A stretch of DNA of 49,025 bases from Chloroflexota bacterium (lineage in GTDB: Bacteria; Chloroflexota; Chloroflexia; Chloroflexales; Chloroflexaceae), in the NCBI GenBank assembly GCA_030550625.1, contig JAUQOZ010000111.1, forward strand, positions 1 through 49,025, in the 5' to 3' direction. The notes under the pieces were generated by a model. The model worked only from the letters and a program-made list of their open reading frames with translations. It was not told where the DNA came from and made no database searches. The position numbers were made by a program, and so were the translations under genes. This document shows positions 7,001 to 14,032 of this stretch, piece by piece; position 1 is the stretch's first letter, and every line of letters begins with the position of its first letter.

Positions 7001-8038
7001 ATGCTTATGGCGCTAGAACATGACGTTAGATCACAGATTCAAGCGGAAATGCGGGCAGTGTTTCCGGTGGTCGAAGGGCGGTTGCAGCGGTTTTACGCCA
7101 TGCAGGAGTATCATCTCGGCTGGCGGAACGAGGATCTGACCCCGGCGGAGGCCGATCCGGGCAAGCTGATCCGTCCGCAGTTGGTGTTATTGGCGTGCGC
7201 GGCTGCCGGCGGCGATCCGCAGCAAGCCTTGCCCTTGGCCGCCGGCATCCAGCTCTTGCATGACTTCTCGCTGATCCACGACGACATCGAAGATGACAGC
7301 GCGATGCGACGGGGCCGGCGCACACTCTGGAACATCTGGGGTCTAGCCCATGGCATCAATGCCGGCGATGCGATGTTTGTGCTGGCTCACCTCGCCATTC
7401 ACCGGCTGGCCGAGGCTGGCTTGCCGGCTGAGCGCGTGTTGGCCATTCTGCGCCGGTTTGATGAGGTCATTCTGCGCATCTGCGAAGGGCAGTACCTCGA
7501 TCTGAGCTTCGAGGGCGAGCTGAGCATCACGCCGGAGGATTACCTCGCTATGATCGGTGGGAAGACGGCGGCGCTGATTGCCGGCGCCGCCGAATTGGGT
7601 GCGCGGGCGGCAGGCGCTCCTGACGCGACGGTGGCGGCGCTGGCCGATTTTGGCCGCGCGTTGGGGTTAGGGTTCCAAATCGAAGATGATATTCTGGGGA
7701 TTTGGGGGGCGCCGGAACAGACGGGCAAGCCGTTTGCCGCCGATCTCTACCGGCGCAAGGTGAGCTTGCCGGTGGTGCATGCCCTGACCCATAGCCCGGA
7801 TCGGGCGCGGCTGGCCGAACTCTATCGCCAACCGGCGCTCGATGACGCCGCCGTTGCCGAGGTGTTGGCGATCCTCGACGCTGCCGGTTCACGCGCCTAT
7901 TGTGCGGCTATCGCGAACGACCACCATCAAGCTGCGTTTGCCGCGCTGGAGGCAGTGCAACCGCCGACAGCAACCGCGGCGGTCGCGTGCGACCGCTTGC
8001 GCGCGCTTACCCAAAGCTTGATCGGGCGACAGTATTAA
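7001..8038 (+). CDS. Polyprenyl diphosphate synthase (farnesyl/geranylgeranyl type)
   Basis: 345 residues, an all-helical trans-isoprenyl diphosphate synthase. The first aspartate-rich motif is LIHDDIEDDSAMRRG (about residues 92-106). The second is FQIEDDILGIWG (about 225-236), with glycine in place of the last aspartate of DDxxD, as in many bacterial C15/C20 synthases. LIRPQLVLLA corresponds to the GKxxRP region, and GKTAALI follows. It condenses isopentenyl diphosphate with allylic diphosphates for carotenoids, quinones or (bacterio)chlorophyll side chains; chain length cannot be read reliably. ATGs at 7001 and 7007 are both possible. TGTAAT at 6986 lies so close that the mRNA may be leaderless. 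Confidence 0.9.
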   Translation: MLMALEHDVRSQIQAEMRAVFPVVEGRLQRFYAMQEYHLGWRNEDLTPAEADPGKLIRPQLVLLACAAAGGDPQQALPLAAGIQLLHDFSLIHDDIEDDSAMRRGRRTLWNIWGLAHGINAGDAMFVLAHLAIHRLAEAGLPAERVLAILRRFDEVILRICEGQYLDLSFEGELSITPEDYLAMIGGKTAALIAGAAELGARAAGAPDATVAALADFGRALGLGFQIEDDILGIWGAPEQTGKPFAADLYRRKVSLPVVHALTHSPDRARLAELYRQPALDDAAVAEVLAILDAAGSRAYCAAIANDHHQAAFAALEAVQPPTATAAVACDRLRALTQSLIGRQY

Positions 8039-8830
8039 AGGGCTGGCGCGGGAGCGGGGAGTGGTGAGAAATGTCCACAAAAAGACGCAAAACTATCATG
8101 TTCTTCGTGTCTTTTGCGCCTTTTCGTGGTGATGCTTCGGCCTAGCCCTAAAGGGCCGGGCTAGGGGTACGAAGCCCGCTGCGCGGGCGGAATAGCCACG
8201 AAAAGGCACAAAAGGCGCCAAAATCATCAGATGTTTTGCATCGTTTGGGAATCTTTGTGGCTTGGCTGCGCGGTGGCCCTCACCCCCCGCCCCTCTCCCA
8301 TGGCGCGGGAGAGGGGAGTGTAGCACCGGGCTTTGCGGCATCGCACAGCGATCTACGGTTGTGTTCAACCACATGTTCTATCCGCTCCTCAACTGATGCG
8401 GGAGAGGGGAACGGAGTGCCGAGCGTTGAGGCATCGCACTGCGATCAACGATTGTGATCGACCGAATGCTCTGTCCGTCCTTCAACCCACGCCAGTGGGA
8501 GCGGGGAGCGCAGCGCCGGACTTTCCAGCATCGCACAGCGATCAACGGTTGTGTTCGCCGGGGGGTGGTGTGTTTCTAGGGCATCGCACCGCGATGACTC
8601 GTACGGCGAAGCAATCCCTCGCGCCAGCGGATGGCGTCTGCTCAGGCAGCTCTCCCGTTCGAGCGAGAGAGTGCTTCGGGGGCGCAGGCAGCGCGCCGCG
8701 CTGCCTCTACGCCCCCTCGCAATGACAGGAAGAGGTTCAGAGATGGTGGGTGCGCAAGCGGGAGGTTGTGCCAGCGCAATGCCAACAAGGGGAAGACAAG
8801 AATTTCCGTAACTATCTATTAACTGAAACT
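8039..8830. repeat. Gene-free region of dispersed repeats
   Basis: No believable gene. It contains: an inverted repeat at 8075-8129 (CCACAAAAAGACGCAAAA against TTTTGCGCCTTTTCGTGG); a copy of the window-start repeat near 8150-8188; a second inverted repeat at about 8195-8261 (GCCACGAAAAGGCA...CTTTGTGGC); the left part of the CCCTCACCCC element near 8279; and three tandem units of about 90 bp at roughly 8320-8555, each with GGCATCGCACAGCGATC- and GGTTGTG-like text. After 8560 there is one more degenerate GGCATCGCAC copy. Confidence 0.75.
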
Positions 8831-8839
8831 TCAAAGGTC

Positions 8840-8868
8840 TTTTCATCTCGCGGCGGATGTGCTACACT
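8840..8868 (+). promoter_or_regulatory. Candidate promoter for the RRM gene, giving a long leader
   Basis: TTTTCA (8840-8845) and TACACT (8863-8868) are 17 nt apart. Transcription from here would leave an untranslated leader of about 220 nt before the ATG at 9097. Confidence 0.35.
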
Positions 8869-8879
8869 ATAGCCGTTAC

Positions 8880-9096
8880 ACAGCGTCACGTCGCCGCGAG
8901 AGTCTGTTCGTCCGTCTGGGCCCGATCGACTCCCCTGTCCGCATGACCTCCACGCCCGAGGATCAGCACGCGGCGCTGTGGACCGCTACCCGCTGTGAGG
9001 CGAAGTGAGTAGCGTGCAGTTTCGGAGGCGTGGTTTGTGGGCGCAAGCCCCGTGAGTGACTGCGTTGGGCAAGCAACGCGGAGGGAGTGGGACCGG
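8880..9096 (+). promoter_or_regulatory. Structured 5' leader of the RRM RNA-binding protein gene
   Basis: About 215 nt without a gene. Visible hairpins are GGGC-gcaa-GCCC at 9039-9050, which has a GNRA tetraloop, and GCGTTG-ggcaag-CAACGC at 9062-9079, which ends just before the ribosome site GAGGGAG at 9081. Long leaders are common on cold-shock and RNA-binding protein genes, where they time translation to temperature or self-binding. That role is inference here. Confidence 0.35.
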
Positions 9097-9408
9097 ATGT
9101 ACGTGAAGCTCTTTGTTGGCAATTTGGCGTGGAGCGTTGATGATGCAACGCTCGAGTCCTTCTTTCAGGCTTATGGCGATGTGCGCAGCGCGCGGGTGAT
9201 CAATGATCGTGAGACGGGCCGGTCGCGCGGGTTTGGTTTTGTCGAGATGGAAGTCGCCGATGTGGCGAAGGTGATTAGCCAAACCAACGGTCAGCCAATC
9301 AACGGTCGTGAGATTCGGGTCAATGAAGCCGAGGATAAGGGTTCGCGCGGCCCTCGTTCCGGCGGTGATCGCGGTGATCGCGGCGGCTTCGGCGGTCGGC
9401 GTTATTAA
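9097..9408 (+). CDS. RRM-domain RNA-binding protein with glycine-arginine tail
   Basis: 103 residues. A single RNA recognition motif covers residues 3-78, with RNP2 (LFVGNL, 5-10) and RNP1 (RGFGFVEM, about 44-51). The tail (about 82-103) is Gly/Arg/Asp rich (GGDRGDRGGFGGRRY). This matches the cold-induced Rbp proteins of cyanobacteria and other bacteria, which bind RNA and act in post-transcriptional control. The ATG at 9097 follows GAGGGAG at 9081 by about 9 nt and begins the canonical MYVKLFVGNL. Confidence 0.92.
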   Translation: MYVKLFVGNLAWSVDDATLESFFQAYGDVRSARVINDRETGRSRGFGFVEMEVADVAKVISQTNGQPINGREIRVNEAEDKGSRGPRSGGDRGDRGGFGGRRY

Positions 9409-9460
9409 CGCTTCCCTTCGAGCCGGTCGCGCCTCAACTGGCTCGTGCGCGGGATTCCTC

Positions 9461-9485
9461 CGCCCCCTGTCATTGACAGGGGGCG
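9461..9485. terminator. Perfect 11-bp hairpin after the RRM gene
   Basis: CGCCCCCTGTC (9461-9471) and GACAGGGGGCG (9475-9485) pair perfectly across ATT. Only a weak TTGTGTT follows. It separates the RRM gene from the antiporter gene 20 nt downstream. Confidence 0.6.
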
Positions 9486-9505
9486 CGTTGTGTTAGGAAG
9501 GACGT

Positions 9506-10588
9506 ATGGTCATCGCTCTCTTTGTGGCCGGGATCGTGTTGTTGGTGTTCGGCGCCGATTTGCTCGTGCGCGGCGCTGCAAGCTTTGCCGCCGGCCTTGG
9601 CGTTTCGCCTCTGATTATTGGCTTGACGGTAGTAGCGGTGGGGACGAGTTCACCCGAAATTGCCGTGAGTCTGCAAGCAGCATTTAATGGGCAAGGCGCG
9701 ATTACCTTGGGCAATATTGTCGGCAGCAATATCGCTAATATCATGTTGATTTTAGGCGTAGCGGCAATGTTTGGCCCGCTGCCGGTCGATCGCCAGATCT
9801 TTCGCCGCGATTTGCCGGTTATGATTGGCGCGTCGATCTTGACCTTGCTGTTGGCGCTTGATCGATCGCTATCGCGGGTTGACGGCGCGATTATGCTGCT
9901 CGGCTTGATCGCGTATCTGTGGGTGATCTGGCCGCGTGGCATGCATCCTAACCAGCCCCATCCGCAACGCGCCCATCACCATCACTGGCGGGTGCGGGTG
10001 TTGCAGGTGGCGATGATGGCGGGTGGTTTGGCGCTGTTGGTGGTAGGGGCGAATTGGCTGGTGGATGGCGCAGTGACTTTTGCGACGTGGTTTGGCGTCA
10101 GCGAGCTGATCATCGGCCTGACGATCGTGGCTATCGGCACCTCGTTGCCCGAAATTGCCACCTCGGTGATTGCCGGTTTGCGCGGCGAGCGCGATATTGC
10201 GGTGGGGAATGTGATTGGCAGCAATGTGCTCAACCTGCTCTTTGTGCTGGCGCTGACTATAGTGCTCTCGCCTCAGCCGATTGAGGTGCCCGCCGAGACA
10301 ATCCGGCTCGATCTGCCGGTGATGGTTGGGGCGGCCTTGATCTGCGTTCCCATTTTTATCAGCCGGCGCATAGTTTCGCAGCGCGAGGGTAGCTTGTTGC
10401 TGGTCTATTACCTTAGCTATACGCTGTACCTCATCCTTAGCGCGAACGGCAGCGATGAATTACCCGTCTACAGTGCGGTGGTCGGGTTGTTGTTGGTGCC
10501 ATTGACGGTCGTGCTGCTGGTAGTGCGGGCATTGCGCTGGTTGGGTGAAGAGCGCCGGCAACAAACGATTGTGCGTGCGGGTGAATAG
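9506..10588 (+). CDS. Calcium/sodium antiporter-like membrane protein (CaCA family, YrbG-like)
   Basis: 360 residues with about ten membrane helices in two related halves, as usual for the Ca2+/cation antiporters. Both halves carry the alpha-repeat motif: GTSSPEIAVS with GNIVGSNIANI (about residues 50-75), and GTSLPEIATS with GNVIGSNVLNL (about 212-245). These glutamates form the ion site in the family. A histidine-rich cytoplasmic loop (HPNQPHPQRAHHHHW, about 150-164) between the halves may sense or bind metal. It ends exactly where the HDAC-like gene begins (TAGATG), so the two are probably co-translated. The exact ion is not known. Confidence 0.87.
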   Translation: MVIALFVAGIVLLVFGADLLVRGAASFAAGLGVSPLIIGLTVVAVGTSSPEIAVSLQAAFNGQGAITLGNIVGSNIANIMLILGVAAMFGPLPVDRQIFRRDLPVMIGASILTLLLALDRSLSRVDGAIMLLGLIAYLWVIWPRGMHPNQPHPQRAHHHHWRVRVLQVAMMAGGLALLVVGANWLVDGAVTFATWFGVSELIIGLTIVAIGTSLPEIATSVIAGLRGERDIAVGNVIGSNVLNLLFVLALTIVLSPQPIEVPAETIRLDLPVMVGAALICVPIFISRRIVSQREGSLLLVYYLSYTLYLILSANGSDELPVYSAVVGLLLVPLTVVLLVVRALRWLGEERRQQTIVRAGE

Positions 10589-11479
10589 ATGCGCGTCTTT
10601 TATTCTGATACCTTTGTCTTGCCGTTGCCGCCGGGCCATCGCTTTCCAATGGAGAAATACGCGCTGTTGCGCGAGCGGGTGTTGGCAGAGGGAATCGTAT
10701 CGCCTGAACGGTTGCACGTGCCTGAACCGGCGAGTGTCGCCGAGCTAGCGCGCGCCCATACACCAGCCTACATCGAACGGGTGTTGCAGGGGGCACTGAG
10801 CAGCGCCGAGCAGCGCCGGATCGGATTTCCGTGGTCGCCGCAGATGGTCGAGCGTTCGCGCCGGTCAGCGGGGGCGACGATCGCGGCCTGCCGGGTGGCG
10901 CTTAGCGAGGGAGTTGGGGTCAATTTGGCCGGCGGCACGCACCATGCCTTTGCCGATGCCGGCGCCGGCTATTGCGTCTTTAACGATGCAGCGGTAGCGG
11001 CGCGCGCGATGCAGGCCGAAGGCCGCGCACACCGGATCGCGATCGTTGATTGCGATGTCCATCAAGGTGATGGCACGGCCGCGATTCTGGCCGGCGATCC
11101 AACCATCTTTACCTTCTCGATCCATGGCGCGCATAATTTCCCCTTCCGTAAACAGCAGAGCGATCTCGACATCGCCTTGCCCGACGCTACCGGTGATGCT
11201 GCCTATCTCGATGCGCTGGAATGGGGCTTGCGACAAACCTTCGCCGCTGCCAAGCCCGATCTGGTGATTTATCTGGCCGGCGCCGATCCTTACTACGATG
11301 ACCGGTTAGGCCGGCTCAGCCTTACCAAGGCCGGGTTGGCCGAGCGTGACCGGGTGGTCTTTGCTGCCTGTCGATCAGCGGGTGTACCGGTGGCGGTGAC
11401 GATGGCGGGCGGCTATGCGCGCCAGATTAGCGATACTGTTGATATTCACGCGCAAACGGTAGCATTGGCGGCGGAATGA
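10589..11479 (+). CDS. Histone deacetylase family protein (acetyl-amide hydrolase)
   Basis: 296 residues of the HDAC/AcuC/acetylpolyamine amidohydrolase fold. Visible motifs are GGTHHAFAD (the two active-site histidines, about 113-121), IVDCDVHQGDGT (zinc ligands Asp and His, about 152-163), YLAGADPYYDDRLG (third ligand Asp, about 228-241) and a late TMAGGY. Bacterial members deacetylate acetyl-CoA synthetase, polyamines or other small amides; the substrate cannot be read from the sequence. The start codon follows the antiporter stop directly with no independent ribosome site, implying translational coupling. Confidence 0.9.
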   Translation: MRVFYSDTFVLPLPPGHRFPMEKYALLRERVLAEGIVSPERLHVPEPASVAELARAHTPAYIERVLQGALSSAEQRRIGFPWSPQMVERSRRSAGATIAACRVALSEGVGVNLAGGTHHAFADAGAGYCVFNDAAVAARAMQAEGRAHRIAIVDCDVHQGDGTAAILAGDPTIFTFSIHGAHNFPFRKQQSDLDIALPDATGDAAYLDALEWGLRQTFAAAKPDLVIYLAGADPYYDDRLGRLSLTKAGLAERDRVVFAACRSAGVPVAVTMAGGYARQISDTVDIHAQTVALAAE

Positions 11480-11630
11480 GGATGGCATAGGGATATGCGA
11501 GTGTTGATAGCGAGTTGTCACAGGTTTGACGGCTGATACATCCGATGAGCGTAACGCCTTCGCATAGATGTTATGAGAGGCGCATGCAAGGGCATACGTC
11601 AGCGGAACTTTTATCAGCGGAGGAACAACA

Positions 11631-12365
11631 GTGACAACAGAGCACACGCAGCAAGGCACTTTTTCTCGCCGGAGCCTTATGAAAGGGATAGCTGGACTGG
11701 GAGGCGGATTAATGGCAGCAAGTTTTGCCAATCTGTTTGGCATTCGTGCTGCATCAGCCGACCATGATCGTAAAGACGATCCGCAGCTTATTCTGAATCT
11801 GGCCGCTACAGCCGAGACATTAGCGACAACTTTCTACTATGCTGCATTAACCGCAGCCAAGTTCAAGCTCCCTGAGGATGATGTGCTCTATCTCAAGCTA
11901 GCTCTTGATGCTGAGAAATATCATCTAGATTTCTTAGTGTCGAATGGCGGCCAAGCCCTCACCAATCAATTTTACGTACCAGCCAATCTGCTTAGCGATC
12001 CAGCGCTTTTCGTGCAGGTTGGCGCTGATGCCGAGACAGCGTTTGTTGGCGCTTATCTTGCAGCGACTCGCCGCTTTGCTGAGTTAGGTTTGGATCGCAT
12101 TGCCGGCACCACTGCGCAGCATGCGTGCAGTGAGGCACAGCATTTGGCGCTGGTTCGCGAGATTGGCGGGTTCGCGCCGAATAATCTTGCATTGCCGTTG
12201 CCAATCTATTACAACGTCTCTGATGCTGTACCGACGTTGGCGCCATTCTTGAAGGGCGGGCAGGGATTTATTGGGCCGGTAGCCGCTCCCTCGGCGACCC
12301 AGATTGCGACCGTATTGGGTGGCGTCAAGTCTGATCCGACTCAACCATATACCAAGGTTTTCTAA
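11631..12365 (+). CDS. Tat-exported ferritin-like domain protein
   Basis: 244 residues from a GTG at 11631 with CGGAGGA upstream. The twin-arginine signal SRRSLMKGIAG (residues 12-22) plus a hydrophobic stretch ends near AASA (about 39-43), so the protein is exported folded. The rest is a helical bundle with ferritin-like helices: AATAETLATTFYYAAL (about 56-71), LALDAEKYHLDFL (about 84-97) and ACSEAQHLALVREIGG (about 165-180). These provide E, E-xx-H and E-xx-H type metal ligands, as in the ferritin_2/Rds1 family. Function is unknown; iron storage or oxidative protection is a guess. It sits before an ECF sigma/anti-sigma pair and may be its target. Confidence 0.82.
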   Translation: MTTEHTQQGTFSRRSLMKGIAGLGGGLMAASFANLFGIRAASADHDRKDDPQLILNLAATAETLATTFYYAALTAAKFKLPEDDVLYLKLALDAEKYHLDFLVSNGGQALTNQFYVPANLLSDPALFVQVGADAETAFVGAYLAATRRFAELGLDRIAGTTAQHACSEAQHLALVREIGGFAPNNLALPLPIYYNVSDAVPTLAPFLKGGQGFIGPVAAPSATQIATVLGGVKSDPTQPYTKVF

Positions 12366-12390
12366 GGGAGGCGAGGATTACTACGATTGC

Positions 12391-12425
12391 AGGCCTGTCA
12401 GAGCGTGTGCATGCTCGGCAGGCCT
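12391..12425 (+). terminator. Hairpin after the ferritin-like gene
   Basis: AGGCCTG (12391-12397) pairs with CAGGCCT (12419-12425), with an inner GAGC/GCTC pair. There is no T run. It probably ends or attenuates the ferritin-like transcript before the sigma factor gene. Confidence 0.5.
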
Positions 12426-12518
12426 ACTAGATATTGCCATAGCACTGGTGCGATGCGCTCATAAGGAGGCGCTGGTGAGTGAACGAGGTCACTCCGCTCG
12501 TGAGCCGGCCAATTCAGC

Positions 12519-12524
12519 TATAAT
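12519..12524 (+). promoter_or_regulatory. -10 box TATAAT upstream of the ECF sigma gene
   Basis: A perfect TATAAT lies 44 nt before the ATG at 12568. No good -35 is seen. A small hairpin GAGTGA-acgagg-TCACTC (12477-12494) lies just upstream, near the usual -35 position, and could bind a regulator. Confidence 0.45.
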
Positions 12525-12567
12525 ACGGCAATTCGATAGCGTGTCTCGACAAAAGGTCTCATATCCA

Positions 12568-13158
12568 ATGTCGCTTCAACACCCAGAAGAGGCCGGTTTG
12601 GACGATCTGGCCGATGAGTTGCTGATCGATCTGATAGTGCAGCGTGAAGAAGCTGCTTTGGGTGTATTGTATGATCGATATGCTGCGCTTGTCTATGCAA
12701 TTGCGTTGCGGGTCACCGGTGATCGCCAGACTGCCGAAGAGGTTATGCAAGACGTATTTCAGAATATCTGGCAAACTGCGGGCGGCTTTCGGCAGCAAGC
12801 TGGGGTCGTTGTGGGATGGATTATCGGCATTGCGCGTCACCGGGCTATAGACGTTCTGCGTAGCAAGCGCGAACGTGGGCGCAATCGCGAAGTGACTGGC
12901 ATTGAGCTTCGTATGGTGTCGCCGTCTGCAGGCGGGGTTGAAGCTGATGTCGAGCAGCACGCGCTGCGCGAGACCGTGCGCGCTGCGCTAGCGGAATTGC
13001 CACCGGTACAGCGCCAAGCGATTGAACTGGCCTATTACGGTGGTTATACCCAAACGGAGATCGCTGAACGGCTTGGTGAACCGCTCGGCACTATCAAGAC
13101 CAGATTACGGCTCGGCTTGATGAAATTGCGGGATGTCTTGCGTTCGTTGGCGGAGTGA
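12568..13158 (+). CDS. ECF sigma factor (SigK-like)
   Basis: 196 residues. Region 2 covers about 27-95 (LYDRYAALVYAIALRVTGD, AEEVMQDVFQNIWQ, then the -10-binding helix with RHRAIDVLRSKR). Region 4 covers about 137-192 (LPPVQRQAIELAYYGGYTQ with IAERLGEPLGTIKTRLRLG, a clear helix-turn-helix). It directs RNA polymerase to a small stress regulon once released from its anti-sigma. The ATG at 12568 is chosen because a frame reaching back to 12304 would run through the previous gene's terminator. The stop overlaps the region just before the anti-sigma start, so the two are coupled. Confidence 0.92.
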   Translation: MSLQHPEEAGLDDLADELLIDLIVQREEAALGVLYDRYAALVYAIALRVTGDRQTAEEVMQDVFQNIWQTAGGFRQQAGVVVGWIIGIARHRAIDVLRSKRERGRNREVTGIELRMVSPSAGGVEADVEQHALRETVRAALAELPPVQRQAIELAYYGGYTQTEIAERLGEPLGTIKTRLRLGLMKLRDVLRSLAE

Positions 13159-13163
13159 TAAGC

Positions 13164-13949
13164 ATGGATTCATCGCCGGAACAACCTGATGAGATAATTG
13201 AACTGTTAGCAGCGTATGCGCTCGATGCGTTAACGCCGGATGAACGAGCGCGGGTGCAGCGTTTGTTGGTCGAACAGCCAGCCTTTCGACAGTCTCTTAA
13301 TGAATTGCGTGCATCTGCCGATTTATTGCCCTACGGGCTAGATCGACCTACCTTACCGCCAGAATGGCGCCAGCGTACGCTTGATTATGCTCTAGGCCGG
13401 CGCTCGCGAACAGCGGTGCAACCGCTTTCGCAGCAACCAACACGTCGTTGGCAAGCATGGTTTATGGCGCTCAGCAGTGTAGCAACGGTCTTGTTTATTG
13501 CCGTGTTGGTTTTGCTGAGCTTCGTCAACCATGTACGCGGCGAATTGGCAATAGTGACTCAACAACGCGATCAGGCACAATCGTTGGCGGCCACCGCGCA
13601 GGCTTCAGCGCAGCAAGTGGCATCGGTGTTGGCTAATCCAGCTCCTCTAGCGACCCTGTCTGGCGAGGCGGGTCAGGGAGCCGTCTTTCGTGATGCAGCG
13701 GGAAATGTGGTCTTGATCGCTGCTTTGCCATCGTTGGCGGACAATCAAGTGTACCAGCTTTGGTTGATTGAAGATGGTGCAGCTCCGGTGAGTGGCGGAG
13801 TCTTTACGGTTGATGCGAGAGGTTATGGTGTTTTGGCATTGCCGGACGAAAGTGTTCGTCGTGGCACGACCTTGGCGATTACGGCTGAACCGGCGCCCGG
13901 AAGTCCTGTGCCTACTGGCGCAATATTGATAGCCGGTCAAGCCTCATAG
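13164..13949 (+). CDS. RskA-type membrane anti-sigma factor
   Basis: 261 residues from the ATG at 13164, with CGGAG 8 nt upstream. A GTG at 13155 overlapping the sigma gene is less likely because its ribosome site would have no spacer. Residues 8-70 form the sigma-binding domain (LLAAYALDALTPDERARV). There is no HxxxCxxC zinc site, as in RskA. A transmembrane helix lies at about 102-122, then a short Gln/Ala coiled stretch, then an extracellular beta domain (about 160-258) containing VYQLWLIEDG, the RskA C-terminal signature. Regulated proteolysis of such proteins frees the sigma factor. Confidence 0.92.
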   Translation: MDSSPEQPDEIIELLAAYALDALTPDERARVQRLLVEQPAFRQSLNELRASADLLPYGLDRPTLPPEWRQRTLDYALGRRSRTAVQPLSQQPTRRWQAWFMALSSVATVLFIAVLVLLSFVNHVRGELAIVTQQRDQAQSLAATAQASAQQVASVLANPAPLATLSGEAGQGAVFRDAAGNVVLIAALPSLADNQVYQLWLIEDGAAPVSGGVFTVDARGYGVLALPDESVRRGTTLAITAEPAPGSPVPTGAILIAGQAS

Positions 13950-13989
13950 CGCGACGCTGCACCATTTTCGGCGACAATCTTCCCGGACA

Positions 13990-13998
13990 TGCTATACT
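13990..13998 (+). promoter_or_regulatory. Extended -10 TGCTATACT before the cyclase regulator gene
   Basis: TGC plus TATACT lies 35 nt before the ATG at 14033, with GGGAGG at 14023-14028 as ribosome site. No -35 is needed for this promoter form. Confidence 0.5.
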
Positions 13999-14032
13999 AA
14001 CGTGGAGGCATGCAATGTGTCCGGGAGGGTTT

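Noticed and set aside
8560-8822. Possible small genes between 8560 and 8822
   Set aside because: Three overlapping frames of similar length in repeat-rich DNA; none has a start signal or motif.
11526-11563. TTGACG and a CATCC...CGCAT pair upstream of the ferritin-like gene as a sigma-A or SigK-type promoter
   Set aside because: No acceptable -10 follows TTGACG, and the SigK-like match is too weak to claim without other target promoters.
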